Under the pieces are notes generated by a model. The model was given only the letters and a program-made list of their open reading frames with translations, was not told where the DNA came from and made no database searches. Source: Variovorax sp. PAMC26660 (GTDB lineage Bacteria > Pseudomonadota > Gammaproteobacteria > Burkholderiales > Burkholderiaceae_C). From it: a stretch of DNA of 64,000 nt. Both the position numbers and the translations under genes were made by a program. Every line of letters begins with the position of its first letter. Position 1 is the stretch's first letter. The DNA lies in assembly GCF_014302995.1 (NCBI RefSeq), contig NZ_CP060295.1:7183501-7247500 (forward strand), given 5' to 3'. Below, piece after piece: positions 24,317 to 33,402 of this stretch.

Positions 24317-25018
24317 TCAAACGGAGAGATAGGCCTTGATGTGCTCCACATCGGTCTTGTCCCGCGCGGTCTCGTGCACCAGCCGGCCACCTTCGATGAC
24401 GAAGAGCCGGTCGGCCACGTCCATCGCGAAACTCAGCACCTGCTCGGAAACGACGATGGTGATGCCGCGCAGCTTGCGGATCTCGTTGAGTGCCTTGGCG
24501 ATGTCCTTGATGATCGAAGGCTGGATACCTTCGGTGGGCTCGTCGAGCAGCAGCACCTTGGGGTCTGTAACGAGGGCGCGCGCAATAGCGAGCTGTTGTT
24601 GCTGGCCGCCGGAGAGGTTGCCGCCTTTGCGACTCTTCATGTCCCACAGCACGGGGAACAGCGCATAGATTTCTTCGGGGATGCGGCGGGTCTTCGAGTT
24701 TTCCAGGCCGGTCTGGATGTTCTCTTCCACGGTCAGCGTCGGAAAGATCATGCGGCCCTGCGGCACGTAGGCGATGCCCTTGGCAACGCGCCTGAAGCTC
24801 TCGTCGCGCGACACGTCCTGTCCTGCTACCTCGATACGCCCGCTCTTCGATGGCAGCACGCCCATGAGGCTCTTGAACAGCGTGGTCTTGCCCATGCCGT
24901 TGCGGCCCATGATGGCGATGGTTTCGTTCGCATGGCCTTCGAACGAGAGGCCGTGCAGTGCCTCGCTCTGGCCGTAGGCTACGTGCAGGTCTTCTACCTT
25001 CAGCATGACGGTGCTCAT
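24317..25018 (-). CDS. urtE: Urea/amide ABC transporter ATP-binding protein UrtE
   Basis: LivF-type ATPase of 233 residues: Walker A GRNGMGKTTLFK, signature LSGGQQQQLAIARAL, Walker B VLLLDEPTEGIQPSI, with UrtE-like SEQVLSFAMDVADRLFVIEGG. Energises the UrtBC permease at the inner membrane. It is separated from urtD by 372 bases containing the dispersed element at 25088-25328, whereas the other urt genes are close together. Its ATG at 25018 lacks a clear Shine-Dalgarno, as a run of A precedes it. Confidence 0.94.
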   Translation of the reverse strand: MSTVMLKVEDLHVAYGQSEALHGLSFEGHANETIAIMGRNGMGKTTLFKSLMGVLPSKSGRIEVAGQDVSRDESFRRVAKGIAYVPQGRMIFPTLTVEENIQTGLENSKTRRIPEEIYALFPVLWDMKSRKGGNLSGGQQQQLAIARALVTDPKVLLLDEPTEGIQPSIIKDIAKALNEIRKLRGITIVVSEQVLSFAMDVADRLFVIEGGRLVHETARDKTDVEHIKAYLSV

Positions 25019-25087
25019 TTTTTTGGCTCCGATGCGCGCTGTGTTTCGGGGCGCTTGGGGTTTGGGTGTTGCTGTTCTTCAGGGCGG

Positions 25088-25328
25088 GTGCGAATGACAC
25101 CAGGTGCTCCCCTGTGCGAATGTCCCCCGCTTCGCTCCTCCTTTATTTCGCTACGGGGAGCACCTGGCGTCATTCGCACAGGGGCACGTTGTTGGTGATC
25201 GCCGATCAACGACCGCTCCGCATAACGCTCACGTCGATACGGGGCTCTTTTTCGCGAAATAAAGGAGGAGCGAAGCGGGGGACATTCGCGAAAAAGAGCA
25301 CCGTGTCGGCGTGGGCGCCGCCCTGAAC
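25088..25328 (+). repeat. Dispersed ~240-bp palindromic element, copy 1
   Basis: Nearly identical to 55702-55940. A first hairpin has arms 25088-25112 and 25155-25179 (one mismatch). A second has GCTCTTTTTCGCGAA (25244-25258) and TTCGCGAAAAAGAGC (25285-25299). The loop of the first, 25116-25151, is a perfect 36-nt reverse complement of 25254-25289, the loop plus part of the arms of the second. Each of these arms encodes AAAGGAGGAG, a near-consensus Shine-Dalgarno, on opposite strands. An alternative pairing also exists (25109-25122 with 25171-25184). Short open frames across it are not convincing genes. It interrupts the urtD-urtE spacing. No target-site duplication or transposase is visible. 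Confidence 0.85.
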
Positions 25329-25390
25329 AGCAGCGCTTCGAACCACGCACGTCAAGAAAAAACCGACGAACAGAGAAACAGGTTTTCATC

Positions 25391-26134
25391 CTAGTGCCCC
25401 AGATAAACGTCGATGACCTTCGGGTCCGCTTGCACCTTCTCCATCGGCCCTTCGGCGAGGATCTTTCCCTGATGCATCACCGTGACCTTGTGCGCAATCT
25501 GCTTGACGAACGCCATGTCGTGCTCGATGACGATCACCGCGCGGTTCTGGCAGATGCGCTTGAGCAGATCGGCTGTGAGTTCACGCTCGCGCGCGCTCAT
25601 GCCTGCAATGGGTTCGTCGAGCATCAGCAGCTCGGGCTCTTGCATCAGCAACATGCCAATCTCCAACCACTGCTTCTGGCCGTGGCTCAACAATCCTGCC
25701 TCGGTGTCGAGCTTGTTGGCAAGGCCAATGTCTTCGGCCACGGCCTGCACCTTCGACTTGACCTCTTCATCGCACTTGAAAGCCAGCGCGCCGAACACCG
25801 AACGCCCCTTCGGAAATGAAACCTCGAGGTTCTGGAACACCGAAAGGTTCTCGTAGATCGAGGGCGTCTGGAACTTCCGACCTATGCCCAACCGCACGCG
25901 CTTGTGCTCGGCCATCTTCGTGAGTTCGGTGTTCTTAAACTTGATGCTGCCGGCGCTGGCGCGCGTCTTGCCGCAGATCAGGTCGAGCAGCGTGGTCTTG
26001 CCCGCTCCGTTGGGGCCGATGATCACCCGCAGCTCGTTCTTGTCGATGTACAGCGTCAGGTCGTCGATGGCCTTGAAGCCGTCGAAGGACACGGTGAGGT
26101 CTTCCACGGCGAGCGCGAAGTCTGTGTTGCTCAT
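25391..26134 (-). CDS. urtD: Urea/amide ABC transporter ATP-binding protein UrtD
   Basis: LivG-type ATPase of 247 residues: Walker A GPNGAGKTTLLD, signature region LSHGQKQWLEIGMLL (Ser-His-Gly-Gln as usual in UrtD/LivG), Walker B LLMLDEPIAGMSARE and H-loop VIVIEHDMAFV. Partner of UrtE on the cytoplasmic face of UrtBC. It follows urtC with a 15-base gap and is followed by the element at 25088-25328. Confidence 0.95.
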   Translation of the reverse strand: MSNTDFALAVEDLTVSFDGFKAIDDLTLYIDKNELRVIIGPNGAGKTTLLDLICGKTRASAGSIKFKNTELTKMAEHKRVRLGIGRKFQTPSIYENLSVFQNLEVSFPKGRSVFGALAFKCDEEVKSKVQAVAEDIGLANKLDTEAGLLSHGQKQWLEIGMLLMQEPELLMLDEPIAGMSARERELTADLLKRICQNRAVIVIEHDMAFVKQIAHKVTVMHQGKILAEGPMEKVQADPKVIDVYLGH

Positions 26135-26149
26135 GAGGGGGCTCCGGGT

Positions 26150-27355
26150 TCAGGCGCGCTGGCTGCCGACACCTTCGGGCAGATGGGGTTCGGGTGGCGT
26201 GGGAGCGGATGCCGGTGGCGTTGTTGTTGTCGCAACCGGTGCTATCGCGGGCTGCACCGACGCCTCGCGCAACGCCTGGCGACGGCCCTTCCACCATGGC
26301 CGGATCTTTTCTTCCCACACGCCGGCCAGCCCCATCGGGAAGGCCATCGTCACGCCGATGAACAGCCCCGCCATCAGGAACAGCCACAGGTCCGGAAAGC
26401 TCTCCGAGAACAGCGTCTTGCCCGCATTCACCAGCAGCGCGCCGTACACCGCGCCCACCAGGCTCATGCGCCCGCCGACCGCGCAGAAGATCACCATCTC
26501 GATGGACGGCACGATGCCCACGAAGCTCGGCGACATGAAGCCCACCTGCAGCGCGAACATGGCGCCGCCGATGCCCGAGAGTCCTGCGGCCAGGCAGAAG
26601 GTGAAGACCTTGAAGTTCGCCACGTCGTAGCCCGAGAAGCGCACGCGGTCTTCCTTGTCGCGCATGGCCAGCAGCAGCGTGCCGAGCTTGCTGGTCTGGA
26701 TCCAGCGGCACAGCAGGATGCTCGACACCAGCAGGCCGACGCAGACGTAGTACAGGATGTACTTGGCACTGTCGGTGCGGGTGTCCCAGCCCAGCATCGT
26801 CCTCAGGTCGGTCATACCGTTGACGCCGCCGGTGTAGCCCTGCTGGCCGATGATGAGCACGGTGCAGATCAGCGCCACCGCCTGCGTGATGATCGCGAAG
26901 TACACGCCGCCCACGCGGCGCTTGAACATCGCGAAGCTCACGAGCCAGGCCAGTGCCATCGGCGCGAGCACCACGAGCATCAGGCTCAGCGGCAGGCTCT
27001 TGAACGGCAGCCACAGCGTTGGCAGCTCGGTGATCTGGTTCCAGTCCATGAAGTCCGGGATGCCGGGCGTCGACTGGATCTTGGTGGTGATGGGGTCGGA
27101 AGCTTCGAGCTTGAGGAACATCGCCATCGCATAACCGCCGATGCCGAAGAACACACCCTGCCCCAGGCTCAGCACACCGCCGTAGCCCCACACCATCACG
27201 AGGCCCACGGCCACGAAGGCGTAGGTGAGGTACTTGCCCACGAGGTTGAGGCGGAAGATGTCGAGCGACAGCGGCAGCACCACCGCGAGCAGCAGCACCA
27301 GCAGCAGCAGGCTGCCGAGCTGGTAGCGCTGGATCGAGGCCTTGATGAAATTCAT
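26150..27355 (-). CDS. urtC: Urea/amide ABC transporter permease UrtC
   Basis: LivM-type inner-membrane permease of 401 residues with about ten hydrophobic segments. Typical features are YAFVAVGLVMVWGYGGVLSLGQGVFFGIGGYAMAMF (split here for length: YAFVAVGLVMVWGYGG, then VLSLGQGVFFGIGGYA) and the cytoplasmic loop MRDKEDRVRFSGYDVANFK. The last 40 residues form a proline/threonine-rich tail. ATG 27355 is preferred because AGGAG precedes it by 9 bases; an ATG at 27388 that overlaps the urtB stop (ATGA) would add 11 residues. Confidence 0.93.
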   Translation of the reverse strand: MNFIKASIQRYQLGSLLLLVLLLAVVLPLSLDIFRLNLVGKYLTYAFVAVGLVMVWGYGGVLSLGQGVFFGIGGYAMAMFLKLEASDPITTKIQSTPGIPDFMDWNQITELPTLWLPFKSLPLSLMLVVLAPMALAWLVSFAMFKRRVGGVYFAIITQAVALICTVLIIGQQGYTGGVNGMTDLRTMLGWDTRTDSAKYILYYVCVGLLVSSILLCRWIQTSKLGTLLLAMRDKEDRVRFSGYDVANFKVFTFCLAAGLSGIGGAMFALQVGFMSPSFVGIVPSIEMVIFCAVGGRMSLVGAVYGALLVNAGKTLFSESFPDLWLFLMAGLFIGVTMAFPMGLAGVWEEKIRPWWKGRRQALREASVQPAIAPVATTTTPPASAPTPPEPHLPEGVGSQRA

Positions 27356-27387
27356 CGGAACGTTCTCCTGCAAGGGAATCGGGTTCA

Positions 27388-28302
27388 TCAGCGGCGGACT
27401 TTCACGGCGAACAGGCCTTGCGGTCGCATCATCAAGATCAAGACGATCAGCGAGAGCGTCAGCACCTTGGCCATCGAGCCGGTCATGAAGAACTCCGAGA
27501 TCGATTGAGTCTGCGCAATGCCGAAGGCCGAAACCACGGTGCCGAACAGGCTGGCCGCACCGCCGAAGGTGACGACCAGGAAGGCATCGACGATGTAGAG
27601 CGAACCCGAGGTCGGACCGGTCGAGCCGATGGTGGTGAAGGCCGCGCCCGCCACGCCGGCAATGCCGCAGCCGATGGCGAAGGTCAGGCGGTCGGTCTTC
27701 TTGGTGTCGATGCCGGTGGCGTTGGCCATGACGCGGTTGGCCACGGTGGCGCGCACCCGCAGGCCCCAGCGGCTCTTGTGCAGCGCGATCAGCACAGCGC
27801 CCGTGACCAGCGCTGTGAGCACCAGCACGAAGAGGCCGTTGATCGGAATGTCGAGGCCTTCATGCGGTGTCCACGAACCCATGAGCCATTCGGGCAGCGT
27901 GGGGCTCACTTCCTTGGGGCCGATGAAGGTGCGAAACATCTGCTGCAGGCCCAGGCTCACGCCCCAGGTGGCGAGCAACGTATCGAGCGGGCGCTTGTAG
28001 AGGTGGCGGATCAGCACCCACTCCACGATCCAGCCGACGATGAAGGCGAACACGAAGGCCAGACCGATGGCGATCGGAAAGTAGTACGGCATGAACGCGG
28101 GCGCCATGCTTTCGGTGACGCGCGCGGCCAGGTAGATGGAATAGGCGCCGATGGTCATGAACTCGCCATGCGCCATGTTGATGACGCCCATCTGGCCGAA
28201 GATGATCGCCAGGCCCAGGCCCATGAGCAGCAGCACCGCGAAGAGACTCAGCCCCGCGAAGCCCTGCATGAGGCCGATGTTCATCATGTCCGACAGAGTC
28301 AT
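27388..28302 (-). CDS. urtB: Urea/amide ABC transporter permease UrtB
   Basis: LivH-type permease of 304 residues, about eight membrane segments. It contains LAIIFGQMGVINMAHGEFMTIGAY (with the conserved GxxNxAHG), the UrtB-like RTFIGPKEVSPTLPEW loop, and the C-terminal LRPQG-type ending MMRPQGLFAVKVRR. ATG 28302 (MTLSDMMNIG) is chosen; the upstream extension lies in the palindromic spacer at 28341-28450 and is not protein-like. Forms the membrane pore with UrtC. Confidence 0.94.
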   Translation of the reverse strand: MTLSDMMNIGLMQGFAGLSLFAVLLLMGLGLAIIFGQMGVINMAHGEFMTIGAYSIYLAARVTESMAPAFMPYYFPIAIGLAFVFAFIVGWIVEWVLIRHLYKRPLDTLLATWGVSLGLQQMFRTFIGPKEVSPTLPEWLMGSWTPHEGLDIPINGLFVLVLTALVTGAVLIALHKSRWGLRVRATVANRVMANATGIDTKKTDRLTFAIGCGIAGVAGAAFTTIGSTGPTSGSLYIVDAFLVVTFGGAASLFGTVVSAFGIAQTQSISEFFMTGSMAKVLTLSLIVLILMMRPQGLFAVKVRR

Positions 28303-28340
28303 GGCGACGGGTTCCGGTGTTGGGGTATTGGGTGTTGGCC

Positions 28341-28450
28341 CCTTCCCCCTCTGGGGGAAGGTTGGGATGGGGGCTCGGCGGCGCTTGCAAGCCCAAGGCT
28401 TCATCAAAGGCCGCTAGCCCCCACCCCTGCCCTCCCCCAGAGGGGGAGGG
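28341..28450. repeat. Pair of inverted REP-like palindromes
   Basis: CCTTCCCCC-TCT-GGGGGAAGG (28341-28361) and CCCTCCCCC-AGA-GGGGGAGGG (28430-28450) are each perfect 9-bp stems with 3-base loops. The second is nearly the reverse complement of the first, so the two face each other in the 162-base urtA-urtB spacer, an arrangement typical of REP/BIME-type elements. They may damp transcription or stabilise the urtA message. Comparable C-rich palindromes are, to my recollection, frequent in Comamonadaceae spacers. Confidence 0.7.
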
Positions 28451-28464
28451 AGAAATGCAAAGAC

Positions 28465-29730
28465 TTATTGATAGCCCTTGGGGAACGGATCCGGCTTGAT
28501 CAACTCAGCCGACTCCGCCACCACCTTGAACGTCCCATCCAACTGCCCCTGCCCAATGCGCGCCTTGCTCCACAGATGGTGGTTCGCATCCAGCTTCACG
28601 TAGCCTTCAGGCGCGGTCTTCAGCTCGATGCCCGGCGAACCCGCCACCACCTTGTCCACGTCGAAGCTGCCCGCCTTCTCCACCGCCGCCTTCCACAGCC
28701 AAGGCCCGAGGTACCCAGCCTGCGTCACGTCGCCGATCACCGCGTCCTTGCCGTACTTGGCCTTGAAGGCCGCGACGAACTTCTTGTTGTTCTCGTTGTC
28801 CAGCGACTGGAAGTACTTCATCGACGAATAGAAGCCCGCGAAGTTCTCGCCGCCCACACCGGTCATTTCGTCCTCGGTCACGGCCAGCGTCAGCAGGAAC
28901 TGCTTGTCGCCGGTGATGCCCGCGGCCTTGAGCTGCTTGTAGAAGGCCACGTTCGAGCCGCCCACCACGGCCGCGAAGATGCAGTCGGGCTTGGCCACCT
29001 TGATCTTGTTGATCAGCGAGTTGAAGTTGGTGTGGCCCAGCGGGTAGTACTCCTCGCCCTTGACCGAACCCTTCTGGAAGTTCTCGATGTGCTTGCGCGC
29101 GATCTTCATCGACGTGCGCGGCCAGATGTAGTCGGAGCCGACGAGGAAGAAGGTCTTGGCCTTCTTCTCCTTCGCGCCCCAGTCCAGGCCCCAGATGATC
29201 TGCTGCGTGGCCTCTTGCCCCGTGTAGATCACGTTCTTGCTCTGCTCCAGGCCTTCGTAGAAGGTCGGGTAATACAAGAGGCCGTTTTCTTTCTCGAACA
29301 CCGGCAGCACGGCCTTGCGCGAGGCGCTGGTCCAGCAGCCGAACACCGCGGCGCAGTGGTCGTTGACCAGCAGCTTCTTCGACTTCTCGGCGAAGGTGGG
29401 CCAGTCGGAGGCGCCGTCTTCCTTGATGACCTTGATCTTGCGGCCCAGGATGCCGCCCATGGCGTTGATCTGGTCGATGGCCAACTGCTCGGCCTGGATC
29501 GAGCCGGTCTCCGAAATGGCCATGGTGCCGGTGGACGAATGCAGTTGGCCCACCGTGACTTCGGTGTCTGTCACCGCGAGCTTGGTGGTGTTGACCTTGG
29601 CCGTGGGGAACTGCCCCTGGCCGAAGCTCAGGCCGCTCAGTCCCAGCATGGGCAGGGCAGCGGCGCCCTGAAGCAGACGACGGCGGCGAAGCGCCAAGGC
29701 ATCAAGGGAAGGATCGGAATCACGCGACAT
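28465..29730 (-). CDS. urtA: Urea/amide ABC transporter substrate-binding protein UrtA
   Basis: Periplasmic receptor of the UrtABCDE transporter, 421 residues. The N-terminus has a Tat-type signal (LALRRRRLLQGAAALPMLGLSGL) and the mature part starts TEVTVGQLHSSTGTMAISETG, followed by GCWTSASRKAVLPVFE and TFYEGLEQSKNVIYTGQEATQQI, all characteristic of UrtA/FmdD. In Methylophilus the equivalent FmdD receptor serves short-chain amides and urea; the co-encoded formamidase favours that here. ATG 29730 has GGAG about 8 bases upstream. First gene of the operon, divergent from the transporter-like sensor kinase. Confidence 0.94.
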   Translation of the reverse strand: MSRDSDPSLDALALRRRRLLQGAAALPMLGLSGLSFGQGQFPTAKVNTTKLAVTDTEVTVGQLHSSTGTMAISETGSIQAEQLAIDQINAMGGILGRKIKVIKEDGASDWPTFAEKSKKLLVNDHCAAVFGCWTSASRKAVLPVFEKENGLLYYPTFYEGLEQSKNVIYTGQEATQQIIWGLDWGAKEKKAKTFFLVGSDYIWPRTSMKIARKHIENFQKGSVKGEEYYPLGHTNFNSLINKIKVAKPDCIFAAVVGGSNVAFYKQLKAAGITGDKQFLLTLAVTEDEMTGVGGENFAGFYSSMKYFQSLDNENNKKFVAAFKAKYGKDAVIGDVTQAGYLGPWLWKAAVEKAGSFDVDKVVAGSPGIELKTAPEGYVKLDANHHLWSKARIGQGQLDGTFKVVAESAELIKPDPFPKGYQ

Positions 29731-29994
29731 CAGGAACTCCAGGCAGGTTGAAGGAAGAGTGAGCCGCGCACCATCGCAGTGCATCGGACGGTGCCCCGAG
29801 CACCATGGCTGGTACTTTAGAAATCACTTGGCCTTCGGCGAATACGTCATTCAACGTAGCGGCCGTCACCCGCCCTGCCCGCAGACTCGCGAGCCAGACA
29901 TCGGTGATCCATCGGTGGCCTGTCCTCGACATGAAGCACAGGGAGCGCTTCTTGCTGTACCTGCCTCATGCCACCGCCGCCGCGAGAACCCGCC

Positions 29995-32900
29995 ATGCAA
30001 TCCGTCTCCGGACAGAAGATCTTTCGCATCCGCCGCGACTACAACGCCTGGGTCGCGAACGAAACGCTGGAGGACTACGCGCTGCGCTACACGCCGCGCA
30101 GCTTTCGCAAGTGGTCGGAGTTCCGCGTGGCCAACGCGGCCTTCGGCGCGACCTCGTTCCTGGCGCTGGAGGCCATCGGCGGGGCCATCGCGCTGAGCTA
30201 CGGTTTCTCGAACGCGCTGTGGGCCATCCTGGTGGTGGGGCTCATCACCTTCCTGACCGGCCTGCCGATCTCGTACTACGCGGCACGCCACGGCGTGGAC
30301 ATGGACCTGCTCACGCGCGGCGCGGGCTTCGGCTACCTGGGCTCCACGCTCACCTCGCTGATCTACGCGAGCTTCACCTTCATCTTCTTTGCGCTGGAGG
30401 CGGCCATCCTCGCGCTGGCGCTGCAGATGTATCTGGACTGGCCGTTGTGGCTGCTGTACGTGGTGTCATCCATCGTCATCATTCCGCTGGTGGCGCGCGG
30501 CATCACGCTCATTTCGGGGCTGCAACTGTGGACGCAGCCGATCTGGATCGTGCTGTTCATCTGCCCCTTCGCCGCCGTGCTGCTGAAGAAGCCCGAGCTG
30601 TTCGCCGACTTCACCAGCCTGCGCGGCCGGGTGTCCGACAGCAGCGGCTTCGATCCGCTGATGTTCGGCGCGGCGGCCACGGTGGCCTTCTCGCTGGTGG
30701 TGCAGATCGGCGAGCAGGTCGACTACCTGCGCTTTTTGCCCGAGAAGACCGCCGCCAACCGGCGCCGCTGGTGGACCGCCGTGCTGGTGGCCGGCCCCGG
30801 ATGGATCGTGCCGGGCATGCTCAAGATGCTGGGCGGCGCCTTCCTCGCATTCCTGGCGCTGCAGCACGAGATCCAGCCCGACCATGCGATCGAGCCGACG
30901 CAGATGTACCTCACGGGCTTTGCGTACGTGCTGCACGACCCGGCGTGGGTGCTCGCCATCACCGTGCTGTTCGTGGTGGTCTCGCAGATGAAGATCAACC
31001 TGACCAACGCCTATGCGGGCTCGCTGGCATGGTCGAACTTCTTCGCGCGGCTCACGCACAGCCACCCGGGGCGCGTGGTGTGGCTGGTGTTCAACGTAGT
31101 CATCGCGGTGCTGCTGATGACGCTGGGCGTGTTCGGCGCGCTGGAGCGCGTGCTCGGCCTGTACAGCAACATCGCCATTGCCTGGGTCGGCGCGCTGGTG
31201 GCCGACCTGGTCATCAACAAGCCGATGGGCTGGAGCCCGAAGACCATCGAGTTCAAGCGCGCGCACCTGTACGACATCAACCCGGTGGGCCTCGTTGCGA
31301 TGCTGGTGGCGGCAGGACTTGCGATGCTGGCGTACTCGGGCGTGCTGGGCCAATGGGCCAAGGCCTTCTCGCCCTTCGTCGCGCTGGCCACCGCCATGCT
31401 GGTCTCTCCGTTGCTGGCGTGGAAGACACGCGGGCGCTACTACCTCGCGCGCACCGACATCGACCGGTGGGCGCCGGGCCAGAGCGTGAAATGCTCGGTG
31501 TGCGACAACAGCTTCGAGTCGGAAGACATGGCCCACTGCCCGGCCTACAGCGCGCCGATCTGCTCGCTGTGCTGCACGCTGGAATCGCGCTGCCACGACC
31601 GCTGCAAGACCGACTCGCGTGCCGCCGAGCAAATGAGCGGCTGGCTGCAGGCACTGCTGCCACCGGCGCTGTCGGCACGCCTGAACTTTCGCGTGGCGCA
31701 TTACCTGCTGGTGGCCGCCTCGTTGATTGCACTGCTGGCCACTGTGGTGGGCGTGGTCTATGCGCAAGAGGCCTTGCTGGGGCCGGACAACGCCGCGATG
31801 GGCACGGCCTTCTTGAAGGTGTTCGCGCTGCTGTCGGTGGTGGCGGCCGTGGCCGCATGGTGGGTGGTGCTGGGCAGCGAGAGCCGGCAGATGGCGCAGG
31901 AAGAATCGAACCGCCACAACAACCTGCTCGCCCTGGAAATCGAAGCGCACCGCCGCACCGACGCCGCGCTGCAAACCGCCAAGGAAGCCGCCGAGGCCGC
32001 CAACCAGGCCAAGACACGCTACGTGGCCGGCATGACGCACGAGCTGCGCACACCGCTCAACAGCATCCTGGGCTATTCACAGATCCTGCTCAAGGGCGAC
32101 GCGGTGACGCCGCCGCGCGAGGCGGTGCAGACCATCCATCGCAGCGGCGAGCACATGCTCGGGCTGATCGACGGCCTGCTCGACCTGGCACGCATCGAGG
32201 CTGGCCGCCTGCAACTGGAGCCGGCGCCGCTTGCCCTGCCCGCCTTTCTCGACCAACTGGTGCACATGGTTCGGCCGCAGGCCGAGAACAAGGGCCTGGC
32301 CTTCGTCTTCACGCACGCCGGCCCACTGCCGCCGTGGGTGCATGCCGATGCGAAATGGCTGCGGCAGATTCTCATCAACCTGCTGACGAACGCCGTGCGC
32401 TTCACCGACAGCGGCACCGTCACGCTGCATGTGGATGCGCGGCGCGAGGTGCTGCGCTTCGACGTGGTCGACACCGGCATCGGCGTGGCGCCGCAAGACC
32501 ATCAGCGCATCTTCCTGCCCTTCGAGCGCGGGGCCGCCGGCCGCCGGCGCGGCGAGCCGGGCACCGGGCTGGGCCTGACCATCACCGGCCTGCTCACGTC
32601 GCTGATGGGCGGGGAACTGAAGCTGGCCCAGACCTCTTCGCAGGGCAGCACCTTCAGCGTGCGCGTGTACCTGCGCGAAGTGGCCGACCCCGGCCCGCAG
32701 GCCAGGAGCGGATCGCTGGGGCAACCCGTGACGGGCTACATCGGCGCGCGGCGCACGCTGCTCGTGGTGGACGACCAGCCGGTGCAGCGCCAGATGCTCG
32801 CCGGCATGCTCGTGCCGCTGGGCTTCGAGGTGCGCGAAGCCGCCAGTGGCACCGAATGCCTGGACAGCCTGCGCGAAGAGCTGCCGTCGGCCATCCTGCT

Positions 32901-33402
32901 CGACCTGACGATGGACGACATGGACGGCTGGCAGACCGCCACGTCGGTGCGGGCCTCGGGCTTCAAGGACATCCCGATCATCATCGTCTCGGCCAACATG
33001 TTCGAGAACCAGGCCGAGCGGCTGCGTGCGGCCGGTTGCCAGGCCTTCGTCGGCAAGCCGGTGATCGAGTCGGAGCTGATCGACACGCTGGAGCGGCACC
33101 TGGGCCTCGAATGGCTTTCTTCCAACGATGCGCTGTCTTCGCAGGCCGACGAAGAAACGGCCCGCCGCCCGCCACAGCTCGCGTTGACGGAAGACGACCG
33201 CGCCGAGCTGATGCGCCTCGTGCAGATGGGCCATGTGCGCGGCCTGCACACCGCGCTCGACCGGCTGGCGGCCGCATCGCCGTCAGCGGCCACCACCTGC
33301 ACCTGGCTGCGCGGCATGGTCACGCGCTTCGAACTCGACAACCTCCGCAACGCACTGGCAGAAGATGCAGACACTCCACTCGGCTCCCTCCTTTCGCCCT
33401 GA
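29995..33402 (+). CDS. Hybrid sensor kinase with an N-terminal NCS1-type transporter domain
   Basis: A 1135-residue fusion. Residues ~1-490 resemble an NCS1 (purine/cytosine/hydantoin) permease: DYNAWVANETLEDYALRYTPRSFRKWSE, then some twelve membrane segments with YYAARHGVDMDLLTRGAGFGYLGS (residue 94 on). A cysteine-rich patch (Cys500, Cys503, later CPAYSAPICSLCC and CHDRC) looks metal-binding. After two more membrane segments comes the kinase: H-box GMTHELRTPLNS with His682, N-box LLTNAVRFTD, G2 GTGLGLTITGLL. A receiver follows (Asp926-Asp927, phospho-Asp970) and a short helical C-terminus that may be a degenerate phosphotransfer domain. The regulator gene overlaps its end by 38 bases. Divergent from urtA, so a sensor for amide, urea or purine nitrogen is inferred. 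ATG 29968 is an alternative start. Confidence 0.88.
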   Translation: MQSVSGQKIFRIRRDYNAWVANETLEDYALRYTPRSFRKWSEFRVANAAFGATSFLALEAIGGAIALSYGFSNALWAILVVGLITFLTGLPISYYAARHGVDMDLLTRGAGFGYLGSTLTSLIYASFTFIFFALEAAILALALQMYLDWPLWLLYVVSSIVIIPLVARGITLISGLQLWTQPIWIVLFICPFAAVLLKKPELFADFTSLRGRVSDSSGFDPLMFGAAATVAFSLVVQIGEQVDYLRFLPEKTAANRRRWWTAVLVAGPGWIVPGMLKMLGGAFLAFLALQHEIQPDHAIEPTQMYLTGFAYVLHDPAWVLAITVLFVVVSQMKINLTNAYAGSLAWSNFFARLTHSHPGRVVWLVFNVVIAVLLMTLGVFGALERVLGLYSNIAIAWVGALVADLVINKPMGWSPKTIEFKRAHLYDINPVGLVAMLVAAGLAMLAYSGVLGQWAKAFSPFVALATAMLVSPLLAWKTRGRYYLARTDIDRWAPGQSVKCSVCDNSFESEDMAHCPAYSAPICSLCCTLESRCHDRCKTDSRAAEQMSGWLQALLPPALSARLNFRVAHYLLVAASLIALLATVVGVVYAQEALLGPDNAAMGTAFLKVFALLSVVAAVAAWWVVLGSESRQMAQEESNRHNNLLALEIEAHRRTDAALQTAKEAAEAANQAKTRYVAGMTHELRTPLNSILGYSQILLKGDAVTPPREAVQTIHRSGEHMLGLIDGLLDLARIEAGRLQLEPAPLALPAFLDQLVHMVRPQAENKGLAFVFTHAGPLPPWVHADAKWLRQILINLLTNAVRFTDSGTVTLHVDARREVLRFDVVDTGIGVAPQDHQRIFLPFERGAAGRRRGEPGTGLGLTITGLLTSLMGGELKLAQTSSQGSTFSVRVYLREVADPGPQARSGSLGQPVTGYIGARRTLLVVDDQPVQRQMLAGMLVPLGFEVREAASGTECLDSLREELPSAILLDLTMDDMDGWQTATSVRASGFKDIPIIIVSANMFENQAERLRAAGCQAFVGKPVIESELIDTLERHLGLEWLSSNDALSSQADEETARRPPQLALTEDDRAELMRLVQMGHVRGLHTALDRLAAASPSAATTCTWLRGMVTRFELDNLRNALAEDADTPLGSLLSP

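Noticed and set aside
25066..25389. Short frames on both strands in the dispersed element with shared peptides such as ECPPLRSSFIS
   Set aside because: The shared peptides follow from the repeated, palindromic DNA in both copies. No start signal or family supports translation.
28341..28450. The C-rich palindromes as Rho-independent terminators
   Set aside because: Neither stem is followed by a T-run on either strand, and the urt genes on both sides belong together.
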